Source: Balneola sp965230095
Lineage (GTDB): Bacteria > Bacteroidota > Rhodothermia > Balneolales > Balneolaceae
NCBI GenBank assembly: GCA_965230095.1
Contig: OZ245946.1
Span: 1,054,001-1,118,000, forward strand
Reading direction: 5' to 3'
DNA: 64,000 nt
The translations under genes and the position numbers were made by a program. Within the stretch, counting starts at the first letter, position 1, and every line of letters starts with the position of its first letter. Under the pieces are notes generated by a model. The model was given only the letters and a program-made list of their open reading frames with translations. It did no database searches and had not been told where the DNA came from. Positions 52,099-63,200 of the stretch are shown piece by piece.

Positions 52099-55000
52099 TT
52101 GGTATATTTAATATATTCTAATTACAAAATTCCTTTTTTGAATCATCACGGGAGAAACATATATCGAGTCTTATCAGCTTTAATTCTGATTATCATTTTT
52201 TCAGAAATTGGCTTGTCGCAAGTAACCGGTTATACCAACAGGTTAAAAGGACAGGTTAATAGCGCTCAGGTAAGTGGTACATCTGATTTAACCAATTTTC
52301 CGGTATTGATGAGTTTTACCCTTCCAGATCTTAGATCCACAGGAAATGGAGGATTGGTACAAAATGTGAATGGTTACGATATTCTTTTTACCGCTGCAAA
52401 TGGAACTACAATTCTTTCCCATCAAATTGAGACCTATGAACCCACAACAGGGCAAATAGAGATCTGGGTTAGGTTTCCTACACTCTCAGCAACTTCTAAT
52501 ACAGAATTTTATATGTATTACGGAAATTCTGGAGTTTCATCTGATCCTTCCTCTCCTAACGTTTGGGACTCCAACTACAAAATGGTGTTGCATATGAATA
52601 ACAATACCGATGATGCAGCAGGAGAAGGAACAGATGCCACTGACTCAGGAACTTCGGATGAAGCAGGTCAGATAGGCAGAGCACGAATTTATGGAGAGAA
52701 TGAAGGAGATTTAATTCAGGTTCCGGATCCCGGTTCTTCCCCTCTTGATATTACCGGTAATATAACAATTTCATTTTGGGTAAATATCTCAAACCTGGGT
52801 GATGGACCGGATCTTATCACGAAAGGTACCTATACCGACGGATACTCGATATGGGTTACTAACAATGGAAATTTGCGATTTCAGATCAATAATAATGCTT
52901 TAGGTGGCTCATCAAATAATCAGATAAGTAACGGAAACTGGAGTTATCTGACTTTTACGAGATCACCTTCGGGAAGGAATATATACATTAATGGCGTTTT
53001 GGATAACTCTGATGGTTCCGGAGTATCTTTTAATACTAATGATGACCCACTTTTTATTTCTACTTCAGCATTTGATTTTGAAGGGATTATGGATGAAGTG
53101 CGTATTTCAAATACAACACGTAGCGCTGATTGGATAGCCACAGAATACAACAACCAAAATTCACCACTGTTTTTTGTTTCTCAATTAAATGCGGAACCTG
53201 TTCTGCAAAGCATTGAAGGTTCAGCCATTACTTTTAATTCCGGTGACGCTCCCAAGACCGTCACTTCAACAATAGATGTTTCTGATGGCGACGATACAAA
53301 CCTTGAAAGTGCTGAAATATCCATTTCCAATAATTTCACTCTTACCGAAGATGAACTTGTATTTGCTGATCAGCTGGGTATCACCGGAAGTTACTCCTCA
53401 AGCACCGGAGTTTTAACGTTGACCGGTACTACAACCAGTGCAAATTATCAAACAGCTATAAGAAGTATCACATATAGAAATCAAGATACTTCCCCTACAG
53501 AAAATACAAGAACAATCAGCATTACTGTTAATGACGGAACGGATGATAGCAATACATTAACCAGAAATATTAATGTGATTAAAGTCAATAATGATCCTGT
53601 ACTATCCAATCTGGAATCTTCTTCATTAACATTTTTCTCAGGTAGCTCTGCCAAACAGGTAAGTAGTACTATTGAAATTTCTGACATTGATGATACAAAT
53701 ATGGAAAGTGCTACCGTACAGGTTTCCGGAAATTACCTCAATACTGAAGACACTCTTCAATTTACATCTCAAAATGGAATTACTTCCTCATGGAATGATA
53801 TATCGGGTACGTTAACACTGACGGGTTCCGCTACTAAAACAAATTATGAAAATGCGATCCGAAGCGTAACGTACCTGAACTCTAATTCCACACCGGATAT
53901 GTCAGTCCGTACACTAAGTTTCACAGTAAGTGATGGCACTGATAACAGTTCTACGCTGACCCGCGATATTGAAATACCTGACTCTATATCAGATCCTTCT
54001 ACAGATTTTTCAAATACAGTATTTCATTTTGATGCCTTTGACATAGACGGAGATCTGCTTACAAATGATCAACCGGGAGATGGAACCGGAGTATCGACAT
54101 GGGGAGACAGATCAGATAACGCAGGAGGAAGTTCTGCAGATCTTTCAGGGACCACAAGTCCTGCCAGTGATGAGCCTACGTTTGATTCTGACTATTTTGG
54201 TGAAAGAGGCGGATTACTTTTCGATGGCACAGATGACAAATTTGATGTACCTGATAATACAATCAATAATACAGGCAGCTATACTGAAAAATCTTTTGCT
54301 GTTGTATTCCGAACGGGCTCGTCAACAGCAGGTTTGCAAATCATATACGAGCAAGGTGGGGGGACGAGAGGTTATCAAATAAGTATTAAAGATGGTGTTG
54401 CTTACGCATTTGTATGGAATAATGCAGAGTGGGGATCCGGAAATCAATATAAATCCATTAACCTGGGATCAGTTTCCGTTAATACAAACTATATAATTAT
54501 TGCCAGCCACGATGCTACAGCAGGATCTCTGGTTGATAAAACATGGTCAGCAAATATTAATGGCGGTAGCATTACAACACAAACAAGTGTTGATTTTCAA
54601 AGGGCTCATAGTGGTGATGCTGTTATTGGAGAAGAAGATGGTACCAGAGACCCCGCTACAACAGGAAATAATCCAGCGGGAACAAATAATTTTGATGGAA
54701 TAATTGGAGAGCTTATATCATGGAATGATGCTTTATCAGCAAGCGATTTCACAAACATATATGCTTACCTTAGCGACAAGTGGTACAACAAAGCCCCCAT
54801 CCTTTCATCTATTGAAGGGGAAGCTCTTTCATATTCAGAAGGGGATGCCGCTACAGCAATTACATCTTCTTTAGTTGTTAATGACCCGGACAACACTGTT
54901 TTAGACAGCGCCAAAGTGAGCATTACAAATGGTTTTGATAGTTCTGAAGATGTCCTTGCTTTCTCGGACCAACTGGGAATTAGCGGTAGCTGGAATTCAT

Positions 55001-58000
55001 CTGCTGGAGTATTAACCTTAACAGGTTCCTCTTCTGTTGCAAATTATCAAACTGCACTTCGGTCCGTAACCTATGAAAACACAAACGGGTTAAACCCTTC
55101 CACAACAGCCAGAGAAATTTCGTTTCAGGTTTTTGATTTTGAAGACCCCAGCGGATTAATTTCACGTGAAATTGATATTGTACCCTCAAATGCTACCCCG
55201 GTTTTAGCAGCTATTGAAGGAACTACAATTTCCTTTACTGAAGGCGATAGTCCTACTTCAATTTCTTCTGCCATTACAGTTTCTGATTCTGACAATCCTA
55301 ATTTGGAAAGTGCATCAATCCAAATCACAAACAATTACTTTTTAGGAGAAGATGTTCTCGATTTTGTTGATGCCAACGGAATAACATCCAGTTTTGATTC
55401 AGGAACAGGTACATTAACCCTTTCCGGTACTGCAACCGTAGCCAACTATCAGGCAGCCCTCAGATCAGTTACTTTTGAGAATATCAGTACAGACCCTGTT
55501 ACTGGTTTAGACCGTACTGTTACCATTACTGTAAATGATGGTCTGGATGATAGTAACACACAAACCAGAGATATCTCTGTTTCCTCAGTAAATACCCCTC
55601 CTGTTCTTGATGATATTGAGCAGGATGCAATCCTCTACACAACCGGGGATTCCCTGGAAGTTTCCGACGATATTACGGTTTCTGATTCTGATGACACAAA
55701 TATTGAGACAGTTACTTTTCAGATAACATTAAACTATGACAGTGCTGAAGACACACTTGTTTTCGCTGATATATTCGGTGTAACAGGCTCCTGGACAGAT
55801 GGATCTGGAACATTAACGTTAACAGGACCTGCGTCAAAAGCAGACTTCCAAAGTGCACTCAGAACGGTCAGATATGCAAATACATCTTCCAATCCATCCG
55901 ATCAGCAAAGAACTATTTCGATTACCGCAAACGATGGAGATGATAACAGTAATATTGTTACCAGAAATGTTACGGTTAGTGTTCCCGCTACTATTAATGA
56001 TCTCACCGTTTGGCTAAAAGGTGATGACGGAACATTTGATGCCACTTCCGGTGGTAGTGCGAGTACTAACGGCGGAAATGTAAGGAGATGGGAAGACCAA
56101 AGTGGCAATAATCACCATTTTGTAACTTCGGGTACGGCTCCAACCTTTCAGACAAGTGTAGGGAGTATAAATTCACAAAATGCTGTTGAATTTCCGGGAG
56201 GTGGTACTGTAGTTCGTTTGGAAGATGCTGACGCTGAAACACAGTATCTGAATGGTCTGGATGAGTTCACCATCTTTTTTGTAATCGAATCTGACATCAC
56301 AAATACAGACCGGGGGTTCTGGACCACCTATCAACCGGATGGTACCGGAGACGATAAATTCTTTAATATTAGATATGATGCCACCGGAACAAGTGGTACT
56401 AATATTATTACTGCAGGATTAAGGGAAGGTGCATCTTCGAACTTCATTCTTCAAAGTTTCTCAGATGCCCAAACCACATCAGGACAAATAATAGCTTTAA
56501 AGTGGCAGTCTGAGGAATTATTCGATCTGTATGTAGATGGTGTTTTGAATAATCCATCCGCTTCAGGAAATGTGCCAACGGGTATTCTTACCAACTTAAC
56601 CACGGCAATACTTGGTCAAAGCAGTCAGGATCAAAGTAACAGCTGGGATGGATTGATTGCAGAAATGTTGTTCTACTCGCGTGAGTTAAGCATATCAGAA
56701 CAGCAAAATATTGAAGATTATCTTTCAGTTAAATATGGAATACCAATTAGAAATCTTACCGCTGCTACGGGAGGTGAAGCAATTTCAGCAGACGATGCTT
56801 CAACAACTTACACTACATTATCAGGCCCCAGAGTTCAGGAAAGTTTTACAGGTGAGTATACTTCAAGCGGAACGTTTGTTTTTAAAGCTCCAACAGGATT
56901 CGAATGGGATACCGGGGGAGCAAACCCTTCTGCTACAGTAGCTCCAGCATTTGGAGGAAGTACAAATCTAACTATTTCATTTACAAGCAGAACAACAAGC
57001 GAAATTACCTTTACAGTTACTTCTGCATCTTCTACGAATCCTGCAGAAATTACCTTCAACAATTTCAGAGTACGACCAACAACAGGTACTCTCCCAAATG
57101 AAGGCAATATTAGAAATATCGGGACTACAGGTTCAGGAGGAACAACCAATTACGGTAATTTAACAATGGTTGCAGGAACTCAAATTGCAATGGAATATTC
57201 TCAACAACCGGGTACTTCCAGCGTGAATTCAGCCATTTCTCCCTCCGTAAGAATACAATTGGTAGACCAATTCGGAAATTCGGTGGAAGAAGGCGGAGTA
57301 GATATTGATGTAGCTCTTAACGTTGTAAGTGGTTCAGGATCTTTTACCGGAAGTTCAACTACAACTATTCGTACAAATTCCCTTGGAATCGCAGATTTCA
57401 CAAATCTGCTGATTGATGACACCGGTTCATATACTATCACTGCTTCTTCTGCAGGACTGACCTCCGAAATAAGTGACGAGTTTGATGTAGTAGTGCTTGG
57501 GCAACTTACCGAGTTTAAAATAGAAAGAGTTCCCTCCGGAAATATTTCCAATAAATTAGCAGGACAAAGCTTTAACATAAAAATTTCTGCTGTAGATGGA
57601 ACCGACGCTGTTGTTACTGGTTTTTCAGGTACTGTTGAAATTTCTTCATCCTGTACATTGGAGACTGGACAAGGTACTTCCCCTGCTTTCTCATCAGGAG
57701 TTTTATCCTCACTTACTGTTGGTATAAGTAGCGTTGGTTCCTGTACAATAACTGCAACTAATTCTGCAGGATCTGAAACCGGAGATAGTAATAGTTTTAA
57801 TGTAACACCGGGAGCTGCTTCTGAAACAACTTCACAAATTTCTGCAAGCCCCACTGTAATTTTTAATGATGGGTTTTCTACTTCTACAATTACTGTTCAA
57901 GCTAAAGACGCTTCAGGAAATAATGTAACTGTAGGTGGAGCAACTGTTACACTCTCGGCAACCGACGGTTCTCTAGGGAGTGTTACGGATAATTCTGATG

Positions 58001-60123
58001 GTACATATACAGCAACACTTACCTCTTCTATTGTTGAGGGAACTGCAACCATTACTGGTTCATTGAACAGCAATGCCATTTCTGATAATGCTCAAGTTGA
58101 GTTTGCAGCATTCAATAAAATATGGAGATCTCAGGTGGGTTCAGTAGCTGATGCCAGAAACTGGGATGATCCCGATAACTGGTCTTCAGGAAGCGTTCCT
58201 CTTTCCACAGATAAAGTTCTTATACCTGCTAACCCTTCTGTTGGAAATCAACAGCCTGTTGTAGATGTTACCAATACTACCATTGCTCAAGTTTCTATTG
58301 AAAGCAGTGCCACTGTTACAGTTTCAGGAGGTGTTAATTTTGTTGTTACCGGCGAAGCTTCCGGAGGAGGTAAAATACTTGGAAGTAATACAGACTCATT
58401 AACAGTTGGAGGTAATCTGGATTTACTTGATATAACTTTGGGAAATGTAATCCTGAATGGTTCTTCTAAGCAAATAGTGACAAGTCCTAATGATTATGTG
58501 GATCTGGAACTCAATAATTCATCAGGTGCTGATTTCAATGCAGATCTCACTGTTACCGGAGATTTAAATCTTACGGATGGTACGTTGTTTATACCAAGTG
58601 GTAAAAACCTGATCGCAAACTCTAAAACTTACGGCCCGGGAGGCTCATTAAGATTTCAACGAAGAATTTCGGGGGTCAGGGGTTGGCGTATGATTTCGTC
58701 TCCTGTAAATACAACTTATGGAGATTTTCTAGACGGAACTTTAACTCAGGGTTATACCGGTTCTACTCTTGGTAATGCAGCTCTGGATAGTTTGCAACCC
58801 AATGTCCTTACTTATTTGGAAAGTTTTCAAGGCACTGATAATCAACGATACCGAGCCCCTGCTAACGCATCGCAATCTGTATCTCAGGGACAAGGAGTTT
58901 TTGTATTTATATTTGGTGATATTGCAGCAGATTCCCGATATAACGATCCAATTCCCGATACACTTGACATTGAAGGTCAGGAATGGGATGGCGACGGTAC
59001 AGAAGTTGATTTCGGGATTACATATACTGCTGCAGCCGATACAGGCTGGAATCTGATCGGAAATCCATTTGCTGCAACCATTGACTGGGATGACAATTCC
59101 AATTGGACGAAAACTAATGTTGAAAATACCATCTATGTCTGGGATCCTTCTGCAAATGGAGGAAATGGTGAATATCTTACATGGAATGGTACCACAGGAA
59201 CGCTCGGGGGAGGGTTGATCTCTCCTTTTCAGGGATTTTGGGTAAAAGCTAATGCAGCAGCTCCTGTTCTTAAAGTTAATAAAGAGGTTAAAACAACAGG
59301 AGGTAATTTTCTACGTAAAGAAAACAAAGAAAAGCAAAGCGATCCACAACTTGAATTTTCATTAAATGCTGATGGTCTGAATAAGAAAACAAATATCATG
59401 TTTTCGAACAGCGCCAGAAAATCCAAAGACAACAGTGACGGATACCGCCTCCTCCCTTTTTCTATAACCCATTTGGAACTTCATACATTTCTTGAAGATG
59501 GAACTGAATTATCCATCAATAACTTACCGCTTGATTTCAATTCCAGATATAAAATTCCGTTACACGTTGCTGCTTATAGAGATGGAGTACCCGTTTCCGG
59601 TGAAATGGAGCTTATTTGGAGCGGTTTAAGAAATATTCCTGATGACTGGATAATTACCTTAATTGATAATGATACTCAGGAGGAAATCAATATCAAAGAG
59701 CAGGAATCCTACACCTTTAATCATACAACAAAAGCTAAAATTTCTAAAACAGACCCCTATTCACCTGCTTTTAAATTAAAGACAAAAGGGAAAAGCACCT
59801 CAGAAAGTGCAAGGTTTACATTAAAAATCAGTACTGAACAAATTGAGTTAGAAGTACCTGAAGAAGTATTTCTTGCTCAGAATTATCCAAACCCATTTAA
59901 TCCCAGAACTACTATTCCGTTTGGTATCGATGAAGACACTAACGTCAGCCTTATTGTGTATGATATACTTGGAAGAAAAGTTCATACATTAGTTAATAAA
60001 AGGCTTACAGCCGGAACGTATGACGTAACCTTCCGGGCCGGCCACCTAGCCAGCGGTGTATATTTTTATCGTTTGATTACTGATTCAAAGGTGCTTGTAG
60101 AAAAGTTTACTCTTATAAAATGA
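52099..60123 (+). CDS. Giant T9SS-secreted adhesin-like protein, 2674 aa
   Basis: Signal peptide (about 21-41), then a DUF2341 domain (about 65-145) and a LamG-like domain (about 160-350). Two cadherin-like repeats follow (from 365 and 498), a second concanavalin-like module (about 630-895), three more repeats (898, 1031, 1165) and another LamG-like module (1298-1550). Then come Ig/invasin-like strands (1695 on, including GVDIDVALNVVSGSGSF), a second-half region with NWSSGSVPLSTDKVLIP, and a T9SS type A sorting domain from about 2595 (NYPNPFNP) to the end. Start TTG at 52099; TTG at 52138 is an alternative, and there is no in-frame ATG before the mature part. It is a surface adhesin or matrix protein; ligand unknown. 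Confidence 0.85.
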   Translation: MVYLIYSNYKIPFLNHHGRNIYRVLSALILIIIFSEIGLSQVTGYTNRLKGQVNSAQVSGTSDLTNFPVLMSFTLPDLRSTGNGGLVQNVNGYDILFTAANGTTILSHQIETYEPTTGQIEIWVRFPTLSATSNTEFYMYYGNSGVSSDPSSPNVWDSNYKMVLHMNNNTDDAAGEGTDATDSGTSDEAGQIGRARIYGENEGDLIQVPDPGSSPLDITGNITISFWVNISNLGDGPDLITKGTYTDGYSIWVTNNGNLRFQINNNALGGSSNNQISNGNWSYLTFTRSPSGRNIYINGVLDNSDGSGVSFNTNDDPLFISTSAFDFEGIMDEVRISNTTRSADWIATEYNNQNSPLFFVSQLNAEPVLQSIEGSAITFNSGDAPKTVTSTIDVSDGDDTNLESAEISISNNFTLTEDELVFADQLGITGSYSSSTGVLTLTGTTTSANYQTAIRSITYRNQDTSPTENTRTISITVNDGTDDSNTLTRNINVIKVNNDPVLSNLESSSLTFFSGSSAKQVSSTIEISDIDDTNMESATVQVSGNYLNTEDTLQFTSQNGITSSWNDISGTLTLTGSATKTNYENAIRSVTYLNSNSTPDMSVRTLSFTVSDGTDNSSTLTRDIEIPDSISDPSTDFSNTVFHFDAFDIDGDLLTNDQPGDGTGVSTWGDRSDNAGGSSADLSGTTSPASDEPTFDSDYFGERGGLLFDGTDDKFDVPDNTINNTGSYTEKSFAVVFRTGSSTAGLQIIYEQGGGTRGYQISIKDGVAYAFVWNNAEWGSGNQYKSINLGSVSVNTNYIIIASHDATAGSLVDKTWSANINGGSITTQTSVDFQRAHSGDAVIGEEDGTRDPATTGNNPAGTNNFDGIIGELISWNDALSASDFTNIYAYLSDKWYNKAPILSSIEGEALSYSEGDAATAITSSLVVNDPDNTVLDSAKVSITNGFDSSEDVLAFSDQLGISGSWNSSAGVLTLTGSSSVANYQTALRSVTYENTNGLNPSTTAREISFQVFDFEDPSGLISREIDIVPSNATPVLAAIEGTTISFTEGDSPTSISSAITVSDSDNPNLESASIQITNNYFLGEDVLDFVDANGITSSFDSGTGTLTLSGTATVANYQAALRSVTFENISTDPVTGLDRTVTITVNDGLDDSNTQTRDISVSSVNTPPVLDDIEQDAILYTTGDSLEVSDDITVSDSDDTNIETVTFQITLNYDSAEDTLVFADIFGVTGSWTDGSGTLTLTGPASKADFQSALRTVRYANTSSNPSDQQRTISITANDGDDNSNIVTRNVTVSVPATINDLTVWLKGDDGTFDATSGGSASTNGGNVRRWEDQSGNNHHFVTSGTAPTFQTSVGSINSQNAVEFPGGGTVVRLEDADAETQYLNGLDEFTIFFVIESDITNTDRGFWTTYQPDGTGDDKFFNIRYDATGTSGTNIITAGLREGASSNFILQSFSDAQTTSGQIIALKWQSEELFDLYVDGVLNNPSASGNVPTGILTNLTTAILGQSSQDQSNSWDGLIAEMLFYSRELSISEQQNIEDYLSVKYGIPIRNLTAATGGEAISADDASTTYTTLSGPRVQESFTGEYTSSGTFVFKAPTGFEWDTGGANPSATVAPAFGGSTNLTISFTSRTTSEITFTVTSASSTNPAEITFNNFRVRPTTGTLPNEGNIRNIGTTGSGGTTNYGNLTMVAGTQIAMEYSQQPGTSSVNSAISPSVRIQLVDQFGNSVEEGGVDIDVALNVVSGSGSFTGSSTTTIRTNSLGIADFTNLLIDDTGSYTITASSAGLTSEISDEFDVVVLGQLTEFKIERVPSGNISNKLAGQSFNIKISAVDGTDAVVTGFSGTVEISSSCTLETGQGTSPAFSSGVLSSLTVGISSVGSCTITATNSAGSETGDSNSFNVTPGAASETTSQISASPTVIFNDGFSTSTITVQAKDASGNNVTVGGATVTLSATDGSLGSVTDNSDGTYTATLTSSIVEGTATITGSLNSNAISDNAQVEFAAFNKIWRSQVGSVADARNWDDPDNWSSGSVPLSTDKVLIPANPSVGNQQPVVDVTNTTIAQVSIESSATVTVSGGVNFVVTGEASGGGKILGSNTDSLTVGGNLDLLDITLGNVILNGSSKQIVTSPNDYVDLELNNSSGADFNADLTVTGDLNLTDGTLFIPSGKNLIANSKTYGPGGSLRFQRRISGVRGWRMISSPVNTTYGDFLDGTLTQGYTGSTLGNAALDSLQPNVLTYLESFQGTDNQRYRAPANASQSVSQGQGVFVFIFGDIAADSRYNDPIPDTLDIEGQEWDGDGTEVDFGITYTAAADTGWNLIGNPFAATIDWDDNSNWTKTNVENTIYVWDPSANGGNGEYLTWNGTTGTLGGGLISPFQGFWVKANAAAPVLKVNKEVKTTGGNFLRKENKEKQSDPQLEFSLNADGLNKKTNIMFSNSARKSKDNSDGYRLLPFSITHLELHTFLEDGTELSINNLPLDFNSRYKIPLHVAAYRDGVPVSGEMELIWSGLRNIPDDWIITLIDNDTQEEINIKEQESYTFNHTTKAKISKTDPYSPAFKLKTKGKSTSESARFTLKISTEQIELEVPEEVFLAQNYPNPFNPRTTIPFGIDEDTNVSLIVYDILGRKVHTLVNKRLTAGTYDVTFRAGHLASGVYFYRLITDSKVLVEKFTLIK
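53191..55989 (+). repeat. Five about-133-residue cadherin-like repeats in the first adhesin
   Basis: Units begin near 53191, 53590, 54790, 55189 and 55591, i.e. residues 365, 498, 898, 1031 and 1165, with periods of 133-134 codons. Each opens PVL.xIE..xIxFxxGD and closes TVNDGxDDSNTxTR. Units two and three are separated by a concanavalin-like module. Confidence 0.75.
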
Positions 60124-60219
60124 TACAGTTTCCATTGCCTGTTCCTTCAAGTTAGAATTGATTAATCATCTCTTTTACTAGTCCTTAATATTTATATTTC
60201 ATCAGTTTTAGGTGAATTT

Positions 60220-63200
60220 ATGAGTATAAAGCCAACTAAATTTTTAAAGCTGATCCTCTTACATCTTGTAATTATTTTTACAACGGAAATTCTGTATTCA
60301 CAAATTCCCGGATACGACTTCAGAAAAAAATTTACTATTGATAATGCTGAAGTTAATGGAAGTTCTGATCTTACTGATTTTCCTATTCTGTTTAGTGTTA
60401 CGGATACTGATTTCCGGTCAACAGCAAACGGAGGTGATGTTGAAAGTTCCAACGGATTTGATATCGCATTCACTTCATCTGATGGCTCCACTCAGCTTGA
60501 ACATGAATTAGAAAGTTATAATGCTTCAACGGGAGAGATTATCGCCTGGGTAAAAATCCCGACTTTAGGAGCTACTACTGATACCGATTTCTTTGTGTAT
60601 TATGGTAATTCGTCTCAAACAACATCTCAAAATTCAACCGACACCTGGGACAGCAATTATCAATTGGTTTATCACATGGACGATGGAACCACAGATGCCA
60701 CTTCAAATAATAATACCGGTACAGATAACGGAACCGCTTCAGCAACAGGACAAATCGGTAATGCACGGGATTTTGAATTAGATGATTCAGATTTTATCTC
60801 AGTTCCTGATGATCCTTCTCTTGATATTTCCGGGAATATAACCATCTCTTTCTGGCATAATCATGAATCTACAGCGGGTCCGGATTTAATTCTTAAAGGA
60901 AATAGTAATTCCTATGAAGCAAGTTTTAATAATGGCAATTTACGAATGCGCTTTCGAAAAAATGGCGGAAATGAATTAACAACAAATACGAATGGAAATA
61001 CCGGAGTTTGGTATTATTATACTTTTGTGCAAAGCTCAACGGGTCGAGCTATTTACCGTGATGGAGTTGAGTTAAACTCAGATGGTAACACTACCGCATT
61101 TAACACAAATAATGATGTACTTCAAATTTCGAAATCATCAGATCCGGCAGATGGTATCATTGATGAAGTACGTATTTCTGATGTTGACAGATCTGAGGAC
61201 TGGATTGTTACCGAGTACAACAACCAAAACAGTCCCGGAACATTTTACTCTGAGGTAGCGGATCCCCCTGTTCTTGCCGATATCGAAAACGATCCTCAAA
61301 CTTTTACCAGTGGAGGTTCTGCAGTTTTTGTTACTTCAGAAATTACAGTCTCTGCACCATTTATCACAAATTTAGCAAGTGCAACTATTCAAATAACCGG
61401 AAATTATCTTGCTTCAGATGATACTCTCACCTTTACGGATGCCGGTTCAATAACAGGAAGCTGGAATGACGGGAACGGAACACTGACTCTTTCCGGAACC
61501 ACTTCCATAGCAAATTACCAGACAGCTTTAAGAAATGTTCGCTATGAAAATACCAATGGAACTCCAGATCAATCTACAAGAAGCATTTCTTTTACTGTAA
61601 ACGATGGAAGTAATGACAGCAATACTGAAACCCGAGAATTAAATATTCTTACCACTATAACGGATTTATCTACCGATTTTTCTAATCCTGTCTTCCATTA
61701 CGATGCTCAGGATATTGACGGAGATCTACTCACTAACGACCAGCCCGCAGATGGTTCATCAATAGCAACCTGGGGTGATCGCTCAGACAATGCGGCAGGA
61801 TCCGGCACTGATTTACCTGCAACAGCATCAGGAGCTGAACAACCTACTTTTAATTCTGATTATTTCGGAGAACGTGGAGGAATTTTGTTCGACGGAGTAA
61901 ACAATCAACTCAACCCGCCTGACGATAATACACTTAATACGAGTACTTTCAATGAAAAGTCATTCAGTACAGTGTTCAGAACCGGTTCGTCAACGGCTGG
62001 TATACAAATTGTGTATGAACAAGGTGGAGGAACCAGAGGGTATCAAATCTCAGTAGTAGATGGAAATGCCTACGCATATGTATGGAATAATAATGAATGG
62101 GCTGGCGGAGATCAGTATAAATCCATCAACTTAGGAGCTGTTGAAACCAATGAGACTTATATTGTTGTAGCTTCTCAGGAATCGACTACTAATGATACTT
62201 GGTCAGCTGCTATCAATGGCGGTTCCATTACCACACTCAACAATGTTGATTTTCAGCGTTCTCACGGTGGGAATCCAGTTATTGGTGCAGAAGATGGTAC
62301 CAGAGATCCTACGGATAATTCAAACAACCCCGCCGGAGCTGCTCGCTTTTCCGGATTCATTGGAGAGCTCATTTCCTGGAATACCGCACTCAATTCAGGT
62401 CAAATGGCAAGTGTGCACGAATTTTTATGTAACAAGTGGTGCAATGAGCCTCCGGTAATTGCCAATGTAGAAGGCACAAACCTGGATTACACCGAAGGCG
62501 ACGCCGCAACAACCGTTACCTCTGCAATAACCGTTTCAGATACTGACAATACCGTTCTAGACAGCGCATATGCAACAATTTCATTAAATTTTGAAAGCTC
62601 GGAGGACGTGCTTGATTTCACTGCTTTAGGTAGCATCACAGGTTCCTACAATTCATCTTCAGGAAAACTAACACTTACCGGAACTGATACGCCTGCTAAC
62701 TACCAAGCTGCACTTCGTTCAGTAACCTATGAAAACACTAATGGAGTTGATCCTTCTACAGCCCTCCGTAAGGTTGATTTCATCGTTTTTGATTGGGATG
62801 ATTCCAGCAATGCAGGTTCCAGAACTGTAAATGTAATTGCAAATAACAGTACTCCTGTTCTTTCGGGAATTGAGGGAGGTTCTTTATCTTATACCGAAGA
62901 AGACTCACCGTTAAACATTACTTCATCAATAGCTGCAAGTGATCCCGATGACACTAATTTTGAAAGTGCGGAAATTCAGGTTTCTTCCAACTATTTTTCA
63001 GGAGATGATGAACTTTTATTCACCAATACGGCAAATATTACAGGTTCATGGAGCAATCCAACTGGTATTCTTACATTATCGGGTTCCGCAACTATTGCAG
63101 AATATCAAACTGCATTACGTTCAGTAACATATACTAATAACAGTTCTGATCCGGTAGAACTTACCAAAACCATTTCATTTACTGTAAATGATGGTGATAC

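Noticed and set aside
57201..57854. 217-codon minus-strand frame inside the adhesin
   Set aside because: It is antisense to a strongly coding, repeat-rich gene; the pseudo-protein is low-complexity (E, V, S, P) as expected from reading Ser/Thr-rich codons backwards.
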